A DNA stretch of 64,000 nucleotides from Paracoccaceae bacterium (GTDB taxonomy: Bacteria > Pseudomonadota > Alphaproteobacteria > Rhodobacterales > Rhodobacteraceae). The stretch spans positions 62,001-126,000 of the forward strand of contig JAKVCO010000008.1 of NCBI GenBank assembly GCA_022448245.1, read 5' to 3'. The position numbers were made by a program, and so were the translations under genes. The notes under the pieces were generated by a model. It did no database searches and was not told the origin of the DNA. It saw nothing but the letters and a program-made list of their open reading frames with translations. This document shows, piece by piece, positions 11,130-21,790 of this stretch. Each line of letters begins with the position of its first letter. Position 1 is the stretch's first letter.

Positions 11130-12209
11130 ATGACGGCCCGAGGTCCCGAAAAAGGCCACGGGCCTATTGTCATTTCTGTGGACGCTATGGGCGGCGACAG
11201 AGGGCCTTCGACGATTGTAAAAGGCATGGCCCGGGCCTCGAAGGCCAACCCCGATCTTCGCTTCATTCTACACGGCAAAGAAGACGAGCTGACGACCCTG
11301 GTCGCCAAGCACGGCTTGTCGGATGCAACAACGATCAAGGCCGCCGACGGCGTGGTGGCGATGACCGACAAACCCAGCCACGTGATGCGCCACGGCAAAG
11401 ACACCTCGATGTGGTCCGCGATCAATTCCGTGCGCTCGAACGAGGCGGATGTCTGCGTGTCCTGCGGCAACACCGGCGCGCTGATGGCGGTATCCATGGT
11501 GCGGCTGCGCAAGCTGCCGGGGGTAAACCGCCCTGCTATCGCGATCCTATGGCCTGCCAACAACGCGAAAGGCTTCAACGTCCTCCTCGATGCCGGCGCC
11601 GATATCCGCGCGGACGAGACGGACCTCATGCAATATGCATTGATGGGCGTCAGCTACGCGCGCAACGGGCTCGAGATTGAACGCCCGCGCGTGGGTCTGC
11701 TGAACGTGGGCACCGAAGAGCACAAGGGCCGCGCCGAACTCAAAGTCGCCGCCGAAATGATCGGTGCGCAGGCTGATGAAGCGCGATTTGAATTTGTAGG
11801 CTTCGTCGAAGGCGGCCAGATCGCCTCGGATTCCGTTGATGTGATCGTCACGGACGGCTTCACCGGCAACATCGCGCTCAAGACGGGCGAAGGGACGGCA
11901 AGCTTCATCTCGACGGCCCTGCGCAACGCTTTCCGCCATACGCCTTTCTCGCGCCTTGCAGCGCTGCTGGCCTATCCGTCGCTCAACCGTTTGAGAAAGC
12001 GGATAGATCCGCGTCGGGTGAACGGCGGCGTGTTCCTCGGGCTGAACGGCACGGTCGTGAAATCTCATGGCGATGCGGATGCCACAGGGGTAGCCGCCGC
12101 GATCAAACTGGCCTACCAATTGTCGAAGACGAGCTTTGGTGAGAGGCTTGCCGCCCGCGTGGCGCAAGCTGGGGGTTTTGCCCCACAAGATGACGACAAG
12201 GAACGCTGA
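11130..12209 (+). CDS. plsX: Phosphate acyltransferase PlsX
   Basis: ISVDAMGGDRGPSTIVKGM, SCGNTGALMAVSM, GLLNVGTEEHKG, DGFTGNIALKTGEG. Confidence 0.97.
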   Translation: MTARGPEKGHGPIVISVDAMGGDRGPSTIVKGMARASKANPDLRFILHGKEDELTTLVAKHGLSDATTIKAADGVVAMTDKPSHVMRHGKDTSMWSAINSVRSNEADVCVSCGNTGALMAVSMVRLRKLPGVNRPAIAILWPANNAKGFNVLLDAGADIRADETDLMQYALMGVSYARNGLEIERPRVGLLNVGTEEHKGRAELKVAAEMIGAQADEARFEFVGFVEGGQIASDSVDVIVTDGFTGNIALKTGEGTASFISTALRNAFRHTPFSRLAALLAYPSLNRLRKRIDPRRVNGGVFLGLNGTVVKSHGDADATGVAAAIKLAYQLSKTSFGERLAARVAQAGGFAPQDDDKER

Positions 12210-13181
12210 ATGACGCTGCGTGCCGTGGTCCGAGGGATCGGCCATTACCTTCCCGAACGTGTTGTAGAAAACGCGGAGTTCGAGAAGACCCTCGACACAA
12301 ACGACGCTTGGATTAGCTCTCGCACGGGGATTGAGCGCCGCCATTTTGCTGCTGAGGGTGAAACGACCTCTGATCTTGGCGTGAACGCATGTGAGGCAGC
12401 GCTTAGCGATGCGGGCCTTGTTGCGGACGATGTGGATGCGCTGATCGTGGCCACGTCCACCCCTGATCTGACCTTCCCGTCTGCGGCCACGATGATCCAA
12501 GGCAAGCTGGGCATGACGCGCGGCTTTGCGTTTGACGTACAGGCCGTTTGCGCGGGCTTTGCCTATGCCATGACGACGGCGAACTCCCTGATTTCGAGCG
12601 GCCAAGCGCAGCGCGTGCTCGTCGTCGGCTCTGAGACGTTCTCGCGCCTCATGGACTGGACCGATCGCGGCACATGTGTGCTCTTCGGAGATGGCGCGGG
12701 CGCCGTCCTGCTTGAAGCCCGAAACGCGGCAGGCACGCCAGACGATCGCGGCATCCTTGCTGCAGAGATTCATTCAGACGGCCGCTACAAAGATATTCTC
12801 TACGTCGATGGCGGCGTGTCCACGCACACGACGGGTCATCTACGGATGCAGGGTAAGGAAGTTTTCCGCCACGCGGTCGAGAAGCTCGCCGGAACGGCAC
12901 GCACAACGCTCGCCAAGGCAGGTCTCGAGCCTGCGGATGTCGATTGGATCGTGCCGCACCAGGCGAACCTGCGGATCCTGACGGCAACGGCGGACCGGCT
13001 GAATGTGCCCATGGAAAAGGTCGTGGTGACCGTCCAAGATCACGGCAATACCTCGGCGGCATCGATTCCCCTCGCATTGTCCGTTGCCAAGGCAGATGGG
13101 CGCCTGAAAGAGGGCGATGTGGTCGTCACAGGCGCAATTGGCGGCGGCTTGGCCTGGGGATCGGTCGTCTTCCGCGTTTAA
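12210..13181 (+). CDS. fabH: 3-oxoacyl-ACP synthase III
   Basis: GIGHYLPERVVEN, DVQAVCAGF (active-site Cys), VPHQANLRI, DHGNTSAASIPLAL. Confidence 0.98.
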   Translation: MTLRAVVRGIGHYLPERVVENAEFEKTLDTNDAWISSRTGIERRHFAAEGETTSDLGVNACEAALSDAGLVADDVDALIVATSTPDLTFPSAATMIQGKLGMTRGFAFDVQAVCAGFAYAMTTANSLISSGQAQRVLVVGSETFSRLMDWTDRGTCVLFGDGAGAVLLEARNAAGTPDDRGILAAEIHSDGRYKDILYVDGGVSTHTTGHLRMQGKEVFRHAVEKLAGTARTTLAKAGLEPADVDWIVPHQANLRILTATADRLNVPMEKVVVTVQDHGNTSAASIPLALSVAKADGRLKEGDVVVTGAIGGGLAWGSVVFRV

Positions 13182-13279
13182 TCGCGCACGAAGTCCATCA
13201 GCCAAGCATTTGAATTCATCGCCTTCTTGACCGGCTCGTGTAGCTTGCCTAGGCTTTTGCCAACTTGAAGGGGGGACTC

Positions 13280-13582
13280 ATGTCTCAAAAAACGCTGACC
13301 CGTATGGATCTTAGTGAAGCGGTTTTCCGTGAGGTGGGGCTTAGCCGGAATGAATCGTCCCAGCTTGTTGAGCGTGTGCTTGATGAGATGTCGGACGCCC
13401 TCGTCAAAGGCGAGCAGGTCAAGATTTCGTCCTTCGGCACCTTCAGTGTGCGCGACAAGGCTGCCCGTGTGGGCCGTAACCCGAAGACGGGTCAGGAAGT
13501 ACCGATATCGCCGCGCCGTGTTCTGACGTTTCGTGCGTCCCACCTGATGAAAGATCGCGTGGCGGCCGGGAACAAGGGCTAA
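13280..13582 (+). CDS. ihfA: Integration host factor subunit alpha
   Basis: [37 protein letters not shown]...[28 protein letters not shown]. Confidence 0.96.
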   Translation: MSQKTLTRMDLSEAVFREVGLSRNESSQLVERVLDEMSDALVKGEQVKISSFGTFSVRDKAARVGRNPKTGQEVPISPRRVLTFRASHLMKDRVAAGNKG

Positions 13583-13585
13583 CCC

Positions 13586-14101
13586 ATGAAAAAGGCTCAG
13601 GGCGCCTTCCGGACGATCTCTGAGGTGGCGGACCAACTGGGCACGCAACCCCATGTGCTGCGCTTTTGGGAGAGCAAGTTCTCCCAAGTGAAGCCCGTGA
13701 AGCGCGCTGGAGGTCGTCGCTACTATCGCCCTGCGGATGTCGATCTGTTGGCCGGGATCAAATCACTGCTCCACGGCGACGGGCTGACCATCAAGGGCGT
13801 GCAGAAAGTCCTCAAAGAGCGCGGCGTAAAATATGTCGCTGCCCAGGCTCCTGGCGCCGAGCCGATTGAAAGCGATGTGGAAGATGCGATCGTCGTTCCG
13901 ATGGCCGCGCCAGCTGAAGAACCAGAGGCCTCGCCCACGCCTGGAACGGATACTCCTGATCCCATTTTTAACAATTCTTCCAAGGTGATACGTGCGCGCC
14001 TTAAAGTCGCCGTCGGCGCAGATCGAGGCGAGGTCGTCGCCCTCTATGAACGTCTTCGGAAGCTGCACGCAAAGCTTGCCACGCCCTCTGGTGGCTTTTA
14101 A
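13586..14101 (+). CDS. MerR family transcriptional regulator
   Basis: [48 protein letters not shown]; directly after ihfA. Confidence 0.93.
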   Translation: MKKAQGAFRTISEVADQLGTQPHVLRFWESKFSQVKPVKRAGGRRYYRPADVDLLAGIKSLLHGDGLTIKGVQKVLKERGVKYVAAQAPGAEPIESDVEDAIVVPMAAPAEEPEASPTPGTDTPDPIFNNSSKVIRARLKVAVGADRGEVVALYERLRKLHAKLATPSGGF

Positions 14102-14161
14102 GCACCCGTGCCCATCTGGGGCTTGTGCGCCCATGCAAATCCGCTATACGAGGCGCTCAGT

Positions 14162-14238
14162 CGGGCTATGGCGCAGCCTGGTAGCGCGTCCGTCTGGGGG
14201 ACGGAAGGTCGCAGGTTCAAGTCCTGCTAGCCCGACCA
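14162..14238 (+). tRNA. tRNA-Pro (anticodon GGG)
   Basis: Acceptor CGGGCTA/TAGCCCG, anticodon stem TCCGT-CTGGGGG-ACGGA, T-loop GGTTCAAGTCC, encoded ACCA tail. Confidence 0.96.
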
Positions 14239-14335
14239 CGACTGAAATGCCCGAAGGGCCCCTTGCTGCCCGTTTGTATCAGCATGTACAAACCTGAGAT
14301 GCCGTAAGAGCGTTACGTTCAAGGGGAAGAACACA

Positions 14336-15400
14336 ATGGGCGTCCTGCCGAGCCAAGCTCTCAAAACGATGATCGCTGCGGGCCAGATTACGGCCTCGCC
14401 CGAGGTCATCGATGCGCAGATCCAGCCTGCTTCTCTGGACCTCAGATTGGGCACGAAAGCCTACCGTGTGAGGGCGTCTTTCCTCGCTGGCGAGGGTCAA
14501 AGCGTTGCCGACCGGCTCAAAGACTTCGTCATGCACGAGGTTGATCTGAGCAAGGGTGCCGTCCTCGAGAAAGGCTGCGTCTATGTTGTGCCGTTGATGG
14601 AGGGCCTCGCCCTGCCCCATGGCGTGCAGGCAGTTGCGAATGCCAAGAGCTCCACAGGCCGGCTGGATCTGCTGACCCGTACAATCACCGACGGTGGTGT
14701 GGAATTCGACCGAATCCAACCGGGCTATACCGGGCCGCTCTACGCGGAAATCTGCCCACGCTCGTTCTCCGTGCTCGTGCGCCCGGGCATGCGCCTCAAC
14801 CAAATCCGCTTTCGTGATGGGCAGGCCGTGCTGTCTGACGATGAGCTCAGCGCCCTTCATGCGGCGAGCCCCCTTGTGGATGGCGAGGCGACCATTGCCG
14901 ATGGCTTGGGCTTCTCCGTCGATCTGGAGCCAGCTGAGGGCGACCTCGTCGGATACCGCGCAAAGCCGCACACGGGCGTCATCGACCTCGACAATCTGGG
15001 CCACTACCCACCCGCCGAGTTCTGGGAAGAAATCCGCACCACCGAGGGGCGCATCATTCTCGATCCCGGCGCGTTCTACATTCTGGTCAGCCGCGAGGCC
15101 GTGACCATTCCGCCTGACTACGCTGCCGAGATGGCGCCTTACCTCGCAATGGTGGGCGAATTCCGTGTGCACTACGCGGGTTTCTTCGATCCCGGCTTTG
15201 GCCATGGCGAAGGCGCAGGCTCACGCGGTGTACTGGAAGTGCGCTGCCATGAGGCGCCTTTCGTGTTGGAGCACGGCCAGATTGTCGGCCGCCTCGTCTA
15301 CGAGAAGATGTCAGAGCGGCCCGAAGCGCTCTATGGCACGGGGCTAGCGAGCAACTATCAGGGCCAAGGACTGAAGCTGTCGAAGCACTTCGCTTCCTGA
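14336..15400 (+). CDS. dcd: 2'-deoxycytidine 5'-triphosphate deaminase (double-length alphaproteobacterial form)
   Basis: IDAQIQPASLDLRLG, ANAKSSTGRLD, GYTGPLYAEI, plus second dUTPase-like half (YAAEMAPYLAMVGEFRVHYAGFFDPGFG). Confidence 0.9.
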   Translation: MGVLPSQALKTMIAAGQITASPEVIDAQIQPASLDLRLGTKAYRVRASFLAGEGQSVADRLKDFVMHEVDLSKGAVLEKGCVYVVPLMEGLALPHGVQAVANAKSSTGRLDLLTRTITDGGVEFDRIQPGYTGPLYAEICPRSFSVLVRPGMRLNQIRFRDGQAVLSDDELSALHAASPLVDGEATIADGLGFSVDLEPAEGDLVGYRAKPHTGVIDLDNLGHYPPAEFWEEIRTTEGRIILDPGAFYILVSREAVTIPPDYAAEMAPYLAMVGEFRVHYAGFFDPGFGHGEGAGSRGVLEVRCHEAPFVLEHGQIVGRLVYEKMSERPEALYGTGLASNYQGQGLKLSKHFAS

Positions 15401-15404
15401 CGGA

Positions 15405-16196
15405 TCAGTCCACGGGGCGTTCTGCTGACACTGCAACAGATGCACGATCCGCGCCCAGTCGAACCTCATCGTAATAGGCGATTTGGGTGGGCATTGGACC
15501 GCCGTGGCGGCTCACAAAGCTGCGGTAGATCCCGTACTTCACGTAGAACTCCCGCGGCACAAAGCGGATGAAGTTCGAGGTATTCACCCGACGCTGACCA
15601 TTGAGGAAAATCTCCATCTGCCCCCCTTCGCGGGCATCAAGATGGATCATCACATCGGTCCAGCGACCGCGCATGGCATCGACGGTGGTTAGAGAGAAAT
15701 CGCGGCAATCGTCGCGCACGTTGTCCGCTGGACCGGAGAGGATGTGCAGGCAGGCTTTTACACGGTTCCCCTTCGCGTCAATCTGCAGAAGCGGCGGGAA
15801 AGAGGCCAAACCGCCCGCAGTGCCCGTCGGTCCACCGCGCTGGTGGATTTGGCCAATCGTCGTGGTGACCCGCGAGGAGGTCTGAAAGTCCGCCGGAAGG
15901 TAGATGCTATAGGCAATCCAGCGATCCGTGCCCGGCTTGATTGTGCGTTCTACCGTCAGCTCTGAGCGTTCGCGGTTATTGTCGCAATCGCTCCACCCGG
16001 GGCTGTCGCCGCAATCGCCTGGGCGAACCTCAAAGCGCTGCGCCGTCGTCCCGGCGCGCGTCGGAGAAGAAACAAATTGAAACCCATGGGCCGTGTCATT
16101 CAGGCTCCTACGGGTCTCGAGGCGCCCTGATCCAGACATGCAGGCAGAGAGGAGAAGAGCCCCCGTAAGGGCAAGGATGACGGTGGTGCGCATCAA
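15405..16196 (-). CDS. Heparin lyase I-like polysaccharide lyase family lipoprotein
   Basis: Lipobox LLLSACMSG; RFEVRPGDCG...NRERSEL, IGQIHQRGG, WTDVMIHLDAR...FLNG, VKYGIYRS. Confidence 0.75.
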   Translation of the reverse strand: MMRTTVILALTGALLLSACMSGSGRLETRRSLNDTAHGFQFVSSPTRAGTTAQRFEVRPGDCGDSPGWSDCDNNRERSELTVERTIKPGTDRWIAYSIYLPADFQTSSRVTTTIGQIHQRGGPTGTAGGLASFPPLLQIDAKGNRVKACLHILSGPADNVRDDCRDFSLTTVDAMRGRWTDVMIHLDAREGGQMEIFLNGQRRVNTSNFIRFVPREFYVKYGIYRSFVSRHGGPMPTQIAYYDEVRLGADRASVAVSAERPVD

Positions 16197-16278
16197 AAGG
16201 GCTCGCTGAAAAAAAAAGATATGTCTGTAGCTTAGTCGCAGTTTACTTCGAAAAACAAGCGGTCAGGCGCGTGTCCTG

Positions 16279-16497
16279 TCAGAGCTTGGTCATCCGGCGC
16301 CCGACCCGCATGGCCTGCTTAGCCCGCTTTTGCTTGGAGCGCATGGCTTCCATCTCGGCGCGGTCTTCATCGCTGACGCCATGCCCGCCTTTTGCGTTCT
16401 TGCTGCCGCCCATGGCCATATCGAGCCCTTTGTCGATGCCGCGGTTGAGAACTTTGCGCGTCACCATGCGCACTACCAAGTTCAATATATCGTCCAT
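16279..16497 (-). CDS. Small hypothetical protein
   Basis: 72-aa ORF directly downstream of scpB on the same strand. Confidence 0.65.
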   Translation of the reverse strand: MDDILNLVVRMVTRKVLNRGIDKGLDMAMGGSKNAKGGHGVSDEDRAEMEAMRSKQKRAKQAMRVGRRMTKL

Positions 16498-16500
16498 TGC

Positions 16501-17184
16501 CTATGCCTCTTCGTCGTCGATTACGGTGTCGTCTTCGTCGTCGCTCTCGAACAGATCGGGTTCTTCTTCGCCCGATTCAAATTCGGTCTCCTCGTCAGCG
16601 CCCGGTGGGGGGCGGTTGTCGAGAAGGCCTGCCTGGCGCAGTTCTTTGAGCCCTGGCAGGTCTCGGGCGCTTTCTAGCCCGAAGTGATCGAGGAATGTCT
16701 CGGTCACAATAAAGGTTACGGGCCGCCCCGGGGTCATACGACGGCGGCCAAGCTTGATCCACTCAAGCTCGAGAAGTTGGTCAATAGTTCCTCTACTGAC
16801 GCTCACCCCCCGGATCTCTTCGATCTCGGCGCGCGTGACAGGTTGGTGGTAAGCGATGATGGCGAGCGTCTCGATCGCCGCGCGCGACAGCTTGCGCTGC
16901 TCCACCGTTTCTTTCTGCATAAGAAAGCCCAGATCAGGGGCCGTGCGGATCGCCCAGGCATCGCCCACGCGCACCACGGCCACGCCGCGTCCCTCATAGC
17001 GTTTGCGCAGGTATTGGATCGCCTCAGCGGGGTCCGAGCCATGGGGCATCCGGCCCGTCAGCTCGCGCACGGTCACAGGTTCCGCGCTGGCAAAGAGGAT
17101 GGCCTCGACCATGCGCTCCTGCTCGCCCATGGGAGGGGCCTCAAAGAGGCTCTCTTCCTGCTGTTCTTCGGGTGCATCAACCAT
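16501..17184 (-). CDS. scpB: Segregation and condensation protein B
   Basis: ALSRAAIETLAIIAYHQPVTRAEIEEIRGVSV; start MVDAPEEQQ at 17184 overlaps scpA end. Confidence 0.95.
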   Translation of the reverse strand: MVDAPEEQQEESLFEAPPMGEQERMVEAILFASAEPVTVRELTGRMPHGSDPAEAIQYLRKRYEGRGVAVVRVGDAWAIRTAPDLGFLMQKETVEQRKLSRAAIETLAIIAYHQPVTRAEIEEIRGVSVSRGTIDQLLELEWIKLGRRRMTPGRPVTFIVTETFLDHFGLESARDLPGLKELRQAGLLDNRPPPGADEETEFESGEEEPDLFESDDEDDTVIDDEEA

Positions 17185-17971
17185 TGCGCGCCTCACGGGA
17201 ACGGATTTGGATCGGCGCGAAGGTGTCTGTCTGACGCAGTTCAAGTTTGCCCTCTTTGGCCAGTTCCAACGTCGCCGCGAAAGTGGAGGCCGTGGCCGAC
17301 CGGCGGCGCTTTGGATCGCCGGACCAATCGTCGGGAAGGTAAGACATGATGTCGGTCCATTCACCTGCGAAACCAATGAGGCTGCGCATGCGGTCCAGCG
17401 CCTGCTCCATCGTCAGAATGCTTTCGCGGGCGTCAAAACTCAGTGGGCGGAATTCGTCCTTTGTGCGGATTCGGCTGTAGGCCTGCATCAGATCGAGGAT
17501 GTTGGCCGTGTAGGTCACGCGACGCGTGCGTGTGACGTCCTCGGTGATGCCACGGGCAAAGAAGTCGCGTCCGAGCTGATCGCGCGCCATCAGGCGGGCG
17601 GAGGCATCGCGCATCGCTTGCAAACGCTCCAACTGGAACGCGAGGTGGGCAGCAAGTTCCTCGCCGGACGGGCCTTCCTCGGCAGGATCAGGCGGCAAGA
17701 GCAGGCGCGATTTCAGGAAGGCGAGCCAAGCGGCCATCACCAGGTAGTCGGCCGCGAGCTCAATCCGCAGCTCCTTGGCCTTTTCGACGAACGCCAGATA
17801 CTGCTCTGCCAGTTCAAGGACCGAGATCTTGCGCAGATCCACCTTCTGGGTGCGGCTGAGCGTCAGCAACAGATCGAGCGGCCCTTCAAAGCCCTCCACA
17901 TCAACGATCAGTGCCTCGGCCGCCAGCCGGTCGGACACGCTCGTCTCAAGGATACTCGGGTCGTCGCTCAT
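17177..17971 (-). CDS. scpA: Segregation and condensation protein A
   Basis: FEGPLDLLLTLSRTQKVDLRKISVLELAEQYL. Confidence 0.96.
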   Translation of the reverse strand: MSDDPSILETSVSDRLAAEALIVDVEGFEGPLDLLLTLSRTQKVDLRKISVLELAEQYLAFVEKAKELRIELAADYLVMAAWLAFLKSRLLLPPDPAEEGPSGEELAAHLAFQLERLQAMRDASARLMARDQLGRDFFARGITEDVTRTRRVTYTANILDLMQAYSRIRTKDEFRPLSFDARESILTMEQALDRMRSLIGFAGEWTDIMSYLPDDWSGDPKRRRSATASTFAATLELAKEGKLELRQTDTFAPIQIRSREARNG

Positions 17972-18957
17972 GCGTCCTCCATCATCGCGGCAAGTTCTGC
18001 GTGGAGGGCGGATATGTCAATGTCTACTGGCGTTTGACGCTGGGCCAGTGCGCGGGCGGCACGGGTCGCTGCTGCATCTGTCATCTCACCAAAGGAGGCG
18101 ACAACCTCCATCTCAGCCATTTCACCGTTGCAGTGGAGGATCAGATCGCAGCCTGCAGAAAGCGCGTCCGTGCAGCGCTGTTGCACGTCACCCGAGAGCG
18201 CCTCCATCGAGAGGTCATCGGTCATCAGGAGCCCGTCAAAGCCTATCTCTTCCCGGATCGCGCGGTGCATAATGGGGCTCGTCGTGGCGGGCGCCGTCTC
18301 GTCATAAGCGGAAAAGATGATGTGAGCGGTCATGCCCATCGGCACGTCGTTCAGCGCCTTGAAGGGGGCGAAGTCGTGGGCGTGGAGCTCACCCACGGTC
18401 TTTGGAACCACGGGCAGGTCCACATGGGTGTCTTTGGTGGAAGATCCGTGGCCCGGGATGTGTTTGAGGATCGATAGCACACCGCCGTCGCGCTGACCGT
18501 CGACCACGGCGCGGGCGCGGGAGGCGACCTCCGCGGGTGTCCGTCCATAGCAGCGATTGAGAAGACGCGGGTGCGTGCGCTGCCCGGCTGTATCGCCCAA
18601 TGGCGCGCAATTAACGTCGATACCAACCTCATGGAGCTCATGCGCGATCAGGCGTGAGCGTAGATACATCGCGCGGACAGGATCGTCCGCGCCATCGCAT
18701 TGATCGAGCGCAGGGAGAAGGTCAGTCCATTCGGGCGCCCACATGCGCTGCACACGTCCCCCTTCCTGATCGATCAGGATCGACGCGTCGCGGCCCACAG
18801 TGTCACGAAGCGCGCGCGTCAGGGCACTAAGCTGCGCCCGGTCCCGCACATTACGATCGAAAAGGATAAAGCCCCACGGGTCCGCTTCCCGAAAGAAAGC
18901 GATTTCGCGCGGGGAAAGGACCTCCCCCGCGCATCCTAGGATGAAGGCACCGGCCAT
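17968..18957 (-). CDS. nagZ: Beta-N-acetylhexosaminidase (GH3)
   Basis: LFDRNV, IDQEGGRVQRM, KHIPGHGSSTKDTHVDLP, LLMTDDLSMEAL. Confidence 0.97.
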   Translation of the reverse strand: MAGAFILGCAGEVLSPREIAFFREADPWGFILFDRNVRDRAQLSALTRALRDTVGRDASILIDQEGGRVQRMWAPEWTDLLPALDQCDGADDPVRAMYLRSRLIAHELHEVGIDVNCAPLGDTAGQRTHPRLLNRCYGRTPAEVASRARAVVDGQRDGGVLSILKHIPGHGSSTKDTHVDLPVVPKTVGELHAHDFAPFKALNDVPMGMTAHIIFSAYDETAPATTSPIMHRAIREEIGFDGLLMTDDLSMEALSGDVQQRCTDALSAGCDLILHCNGEMAEMEVVASFGEMTDAAATRAARALAQRQTPVDIDISALHAELAAMMEDA

Positions 18958-18962
18958 GAAGC

Positions 18963-19967
18963 TTACTGAACGACCGGAATACAGGCCGCGTTTTGGGCGA
19001 CGAGCGCCGAGCAGAAGCGGCGGGCATCTGCTACATCGTCAAACCCATGTGCGCGAAGGCGGTAGAACGTGCGACCCGCTTTTTCGGCCTTTTGGACCAC
19101 GCGGGACTTGCCTCCCATAAAGCTGCCGAAGCTGCCGGAGATGCGTTCCCATTCCGCGCGCGCCACTTCAGCGCTGTCATAAGCGCCAAGTTGGACCAGC
19201 CGTGTGCCCGCTGGAATGTCAGCCGGGTCGATATCGAGCGATGGTGCGACCTGTGCAGTTACAGGGGCGAAGGATGCCGGACGCACCTGAGGGCGCAAGG
19301 AACGTTTCACGCCGGGGCCAAGATCAGGCAGCGGGGCCGCGACGGGCTCTGCCACAGCAGGTGCCGACGCGGACCTCAGCGGCGCAACGGATGCGACCAC
19401 CTCGGCCTCAGGCGTCTCTGACGGTGCAAGAGGCTCAAGCGGCGTGGCGGTGGCCGAGAGTGCGTCGAGAAGGATTTGCAGATCGGTCTCTTCCGCAGGC
19501 GCCAGCGGCGAGGCAGCCACATCCTGGCCTTCGGGGACCACGATCTCATCCTGCGAGAGGGACGCAGAGACCAGCACGGCACCGGCAGCGTCTTCCTCGG
19601 TCAGCGACAGCGCAGGCGGTGCGAGCACGAGGGTATCACGAGGCGCAGACGCCGTGCCCACGGCAGCGACTTCATTGACAGCAAGACCCTGATGGCTTGC
19701 CGGAATGCCGCCCGGATTGTCCGGTGCTTTGCGCATGGGGCCATCGAGGGCAACAACAACGGGGACACCGCTCACGTCACGGGCGAGTATCTGATACCCC
19801 CACACCAGCACGCCTGCGATGAGCGCCAGAGACACGATCCCGCCCACGAAGTTTATAAGAGCACCTGCTCCGAGAGAATAACCCTCGGGCTCTGGCGCGT
19901 GCGCGCCGTAATCCATCTGTGCCATGTCCGCCTTTCTGCCCCGACTCTGCGGCCGGTGGTTCCTCAA
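18963..19967 (-). CDS. SPOR domain-containing membrane protein
   Basis: Single N-terminal TM, Pro/Ala-rich linker, C-terminal RLVQLGAYDSAEVARAEWERI...FYRLRAHGFDDVADARRFCSALVAQNAACIPV. Confidence 0.9.
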   Translation of the reverse strand: MRNHRPQSRGRKADMAQMDYGAHAPEPEGYSLGAGALINFVGGIVSLALIAGVLVWGYQILARDVSGVPVVVALDGPMRKAPDNPGGIPASHQGLAVNEVAAVGTASAPRDTLVLAPPALSLTEEDAAGAVLVSASLSQDEIVVPEGQDVAASPLAPAEETDLQILLDALSATATPLEPLAPSETPEAEVVASVAPLRSASAPAVAEPVAAPLPDLGPGVKRSLRPQVRPASFAPVTAQVAPSLDIDPADIPAGTRLVQLGAYDSAEVARAEWERISGSFGSFMGGKSRVVQKAEKAGRTFYRLRAHGFDDVADARRFCSALVAQNAACIPVVQ

Positions 19968-20003
19968 ACTCTGCCTCTCGGCCCCGTTTGAGCGCTTGTT
20001 AGA

Positions 20004-21740
20004 TCAGCGCATTTCCTGAGGAGCCGTTACGCCAAGAATACCCAATCCAGCGGACAAAACAACGGCCACGGCGCGGATCAGCGCGATTTTGGCCTGCGAT
20101 TCAGAAGTGTTGCCCTCCTGCAAGAACTTCATGGCGTCGCTGTCGCGGCCCATGGAGTAGCGCGTGTTAAAGCGCGCCGTCAGTTCGGACAGATAGAAGG
20201 CAATGCGGTGCGGCTCGTTCGTGCGGGCGGCGATCTCTACGAGGCGCGGCCATTCGGCGAGCTTTTTAGCCACCGTCACATCGGCCTCGTGATCAAGGCG
20301 TGCGGCGGCGGCGAGAGCCGCGTCAGACATGTCCATGCCAGCGGCTTCGGCCTTTTGGATGACCGAGCACACCCGTGCGTGGGCGTACTGCACATAATAG
20401 ACAGGGTTGTCGTTGTTCGTCTGCTTGACGACTTCCACGTCGAAATCGAGCGGCGCGTCGTTCTTGCGCGTGAGCATGATGAAGCGGATGGCGTCGCGGC
20501 CCACGAGTTCGACCATGTCGGCGGCCGTGACGAACGTCCCTGCCCGCTTGGACATTTTGAATTCCTGACCGTTTTGCAGGAGCTTCACGATGGCGATGAG
20601 CTTGATATCGAGGGGCGTTTTGCCGTCCGACAGGGCCGCGACCGCTGCGTTCATCCGCTTGACATAGCCGCCATGGTCGCGCCCGAAGACGTCGATGAGT
20701 AGGTCATAGCCCCGCTCGATCTTGTCGTAGTGATAGGCGATATCGGGAGCAAAATAGGTCCAGGAGCCGTCGGATTTCTTGATGGCCCGGTCCACGTCGT
20801 CGCCGTGGGCGGTGGACTTGAAGAGGGTCTGCTCGCGCGGTTCCCAGTCGTCGGGCGTCTTGCCCTTGGGGGCCTCGAGGACGCCTTCATAGATCAGGCC
20901 CTTGGCATCGAGGCTCGCGATGGCCTCTTCGATCCGGCCCGTGCCGTAAAGAGACTTCTCGGAAAAGAACACGTCCTGTTCGACCCCGAGGAGCGCCAGG
21001 TCCGCGCGGATCAGATCCATCATGGCGTCGGTGGCGAAGGTCCGGATATCGGCCAGCCAGACATCTTCGCCCTGATCGACATAACCGTCGCCGACCTTGT
21101 CTTTGAGTTCCTCGCCAAGCGGGATCAGGTAATCGCCGGGATAGGTGCCCTCGGGAAAGGCGATGTCGACCCCGTGAGCTTCGAGGTAGCGCAGGTAGAC
21201 GGACCGCGCGAGGGTGTCGACCTGGGAGCCGCCGTCGTTGATGTAGTATTCGCGCGTCACGTCATAGCCCGCATAGGCCAGAAGCGATGCCAGCGCGTCA
21301 CCGAAAACCGCGCCCCGCGTGTGGCCCACATGGATCGGCCCCGTTGGGTTGGTGGAGACGTATTCCACATTGACCCGAAGCCCCTGCCCCATGGTGGATT
21401 TGCCAAAGGCAGGCTGGGTCAGCACGGCCTGCAAGATGCCCGTCCAAGCATCGCCGCCAAGCGCCATGTTCAGAAAGCCAGGGCCTGCCACATCTGCAGA
21501 TGTGATCCGGTCGTCCGCCGTAAGTTTGGCTGCGAGAGCTTCCGCGATATCGCGTGGCTTCATCTTGGCGGGCTTGGCCAGAACCATGGCCGCGTTCGTC
21601 GCCATATCACCGTGCGCAGCATCTCGCGGCGGCTCCACCGTCACATTGGCATAATCGAGGCCCTCGGGCAGCGTGCCATCAGACACGAGCGCGTCGAGTG
21701 CGGAAATCACCAGCGTACGGATATCGGCGAAGAGGTTCAT
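20004..21740 (-). CDS. argS: Arginyl-tRNA synthetase
   Basis: VEYVSTNPTGPIHVGHTRGAVFGDALASLL (HIGH-type), FKMSKRAGTFVT, C-terminal DALR domain. Confidence 0.98.
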   Translation of the reverse strand: MNLFADIRTLVISALDALVSDGTLPEGLDYANVTVEPPRDAAHGDMATNAAMVLAKPAKMKPRDIAEALAAKLTADDRITSADVAGPGFLNMALGGDAWTGILQAVLTQPAFGKSTMGQGLRVNVEYVSTNPTGPIHVGHTRGAVFGDALASLLAYAGYDVTREYYINDGGSQVDTLARSVYLRYLEAHGVDIAFPEGTYPGDYLIPLGEELKDKVGDGYVDQGEDVWLADIRTFATDAMMDLIRADLALLGVEQDVFFSEKSLYGTGRIEEAIASLDAKGLIYEGVLEAPKGKTPDDWEPREQTLFKSTAHGDDVDRAIKKSDGSWTYFAPDIAYHYDKIERGYDLLIDVFGRDHGGYVKRMNAAVAALSDGKTPLDIKLIAIVKLLQNGQEFKMSKRAGTFVTAADMVELVGRDAIRFIMLTRKNDAPLDFDVEVVKQTNNDNPVYYVQYAHARVCSVIQKAEAAGMDMSDAALAAAARLDHEADVTVAKKLAEWPRLVEIAARTNEPHRIAFYLSELTARFNTRYSMGRDSDAMKFLQEGNTSESQAKIALIRAVAVVLSAGLGILGVTAPQEMR

Positions 21741-21790
21741 AGGTCTGCTCCTTTGGAGCGTCCCTCTACCATGCAGACACGGACGGTCAA

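Noticed and set aside
11547-12773. 408-aa minus-strand ORF antisense to plsX-fabH
   Set aside because: Shadow of two core genes
16501-17376. Extended scpB start at 17376
   Set aside because: Would overlap scpA by about 200 bp; MVDAPEEQQ at 17184 gives a normal short overlap
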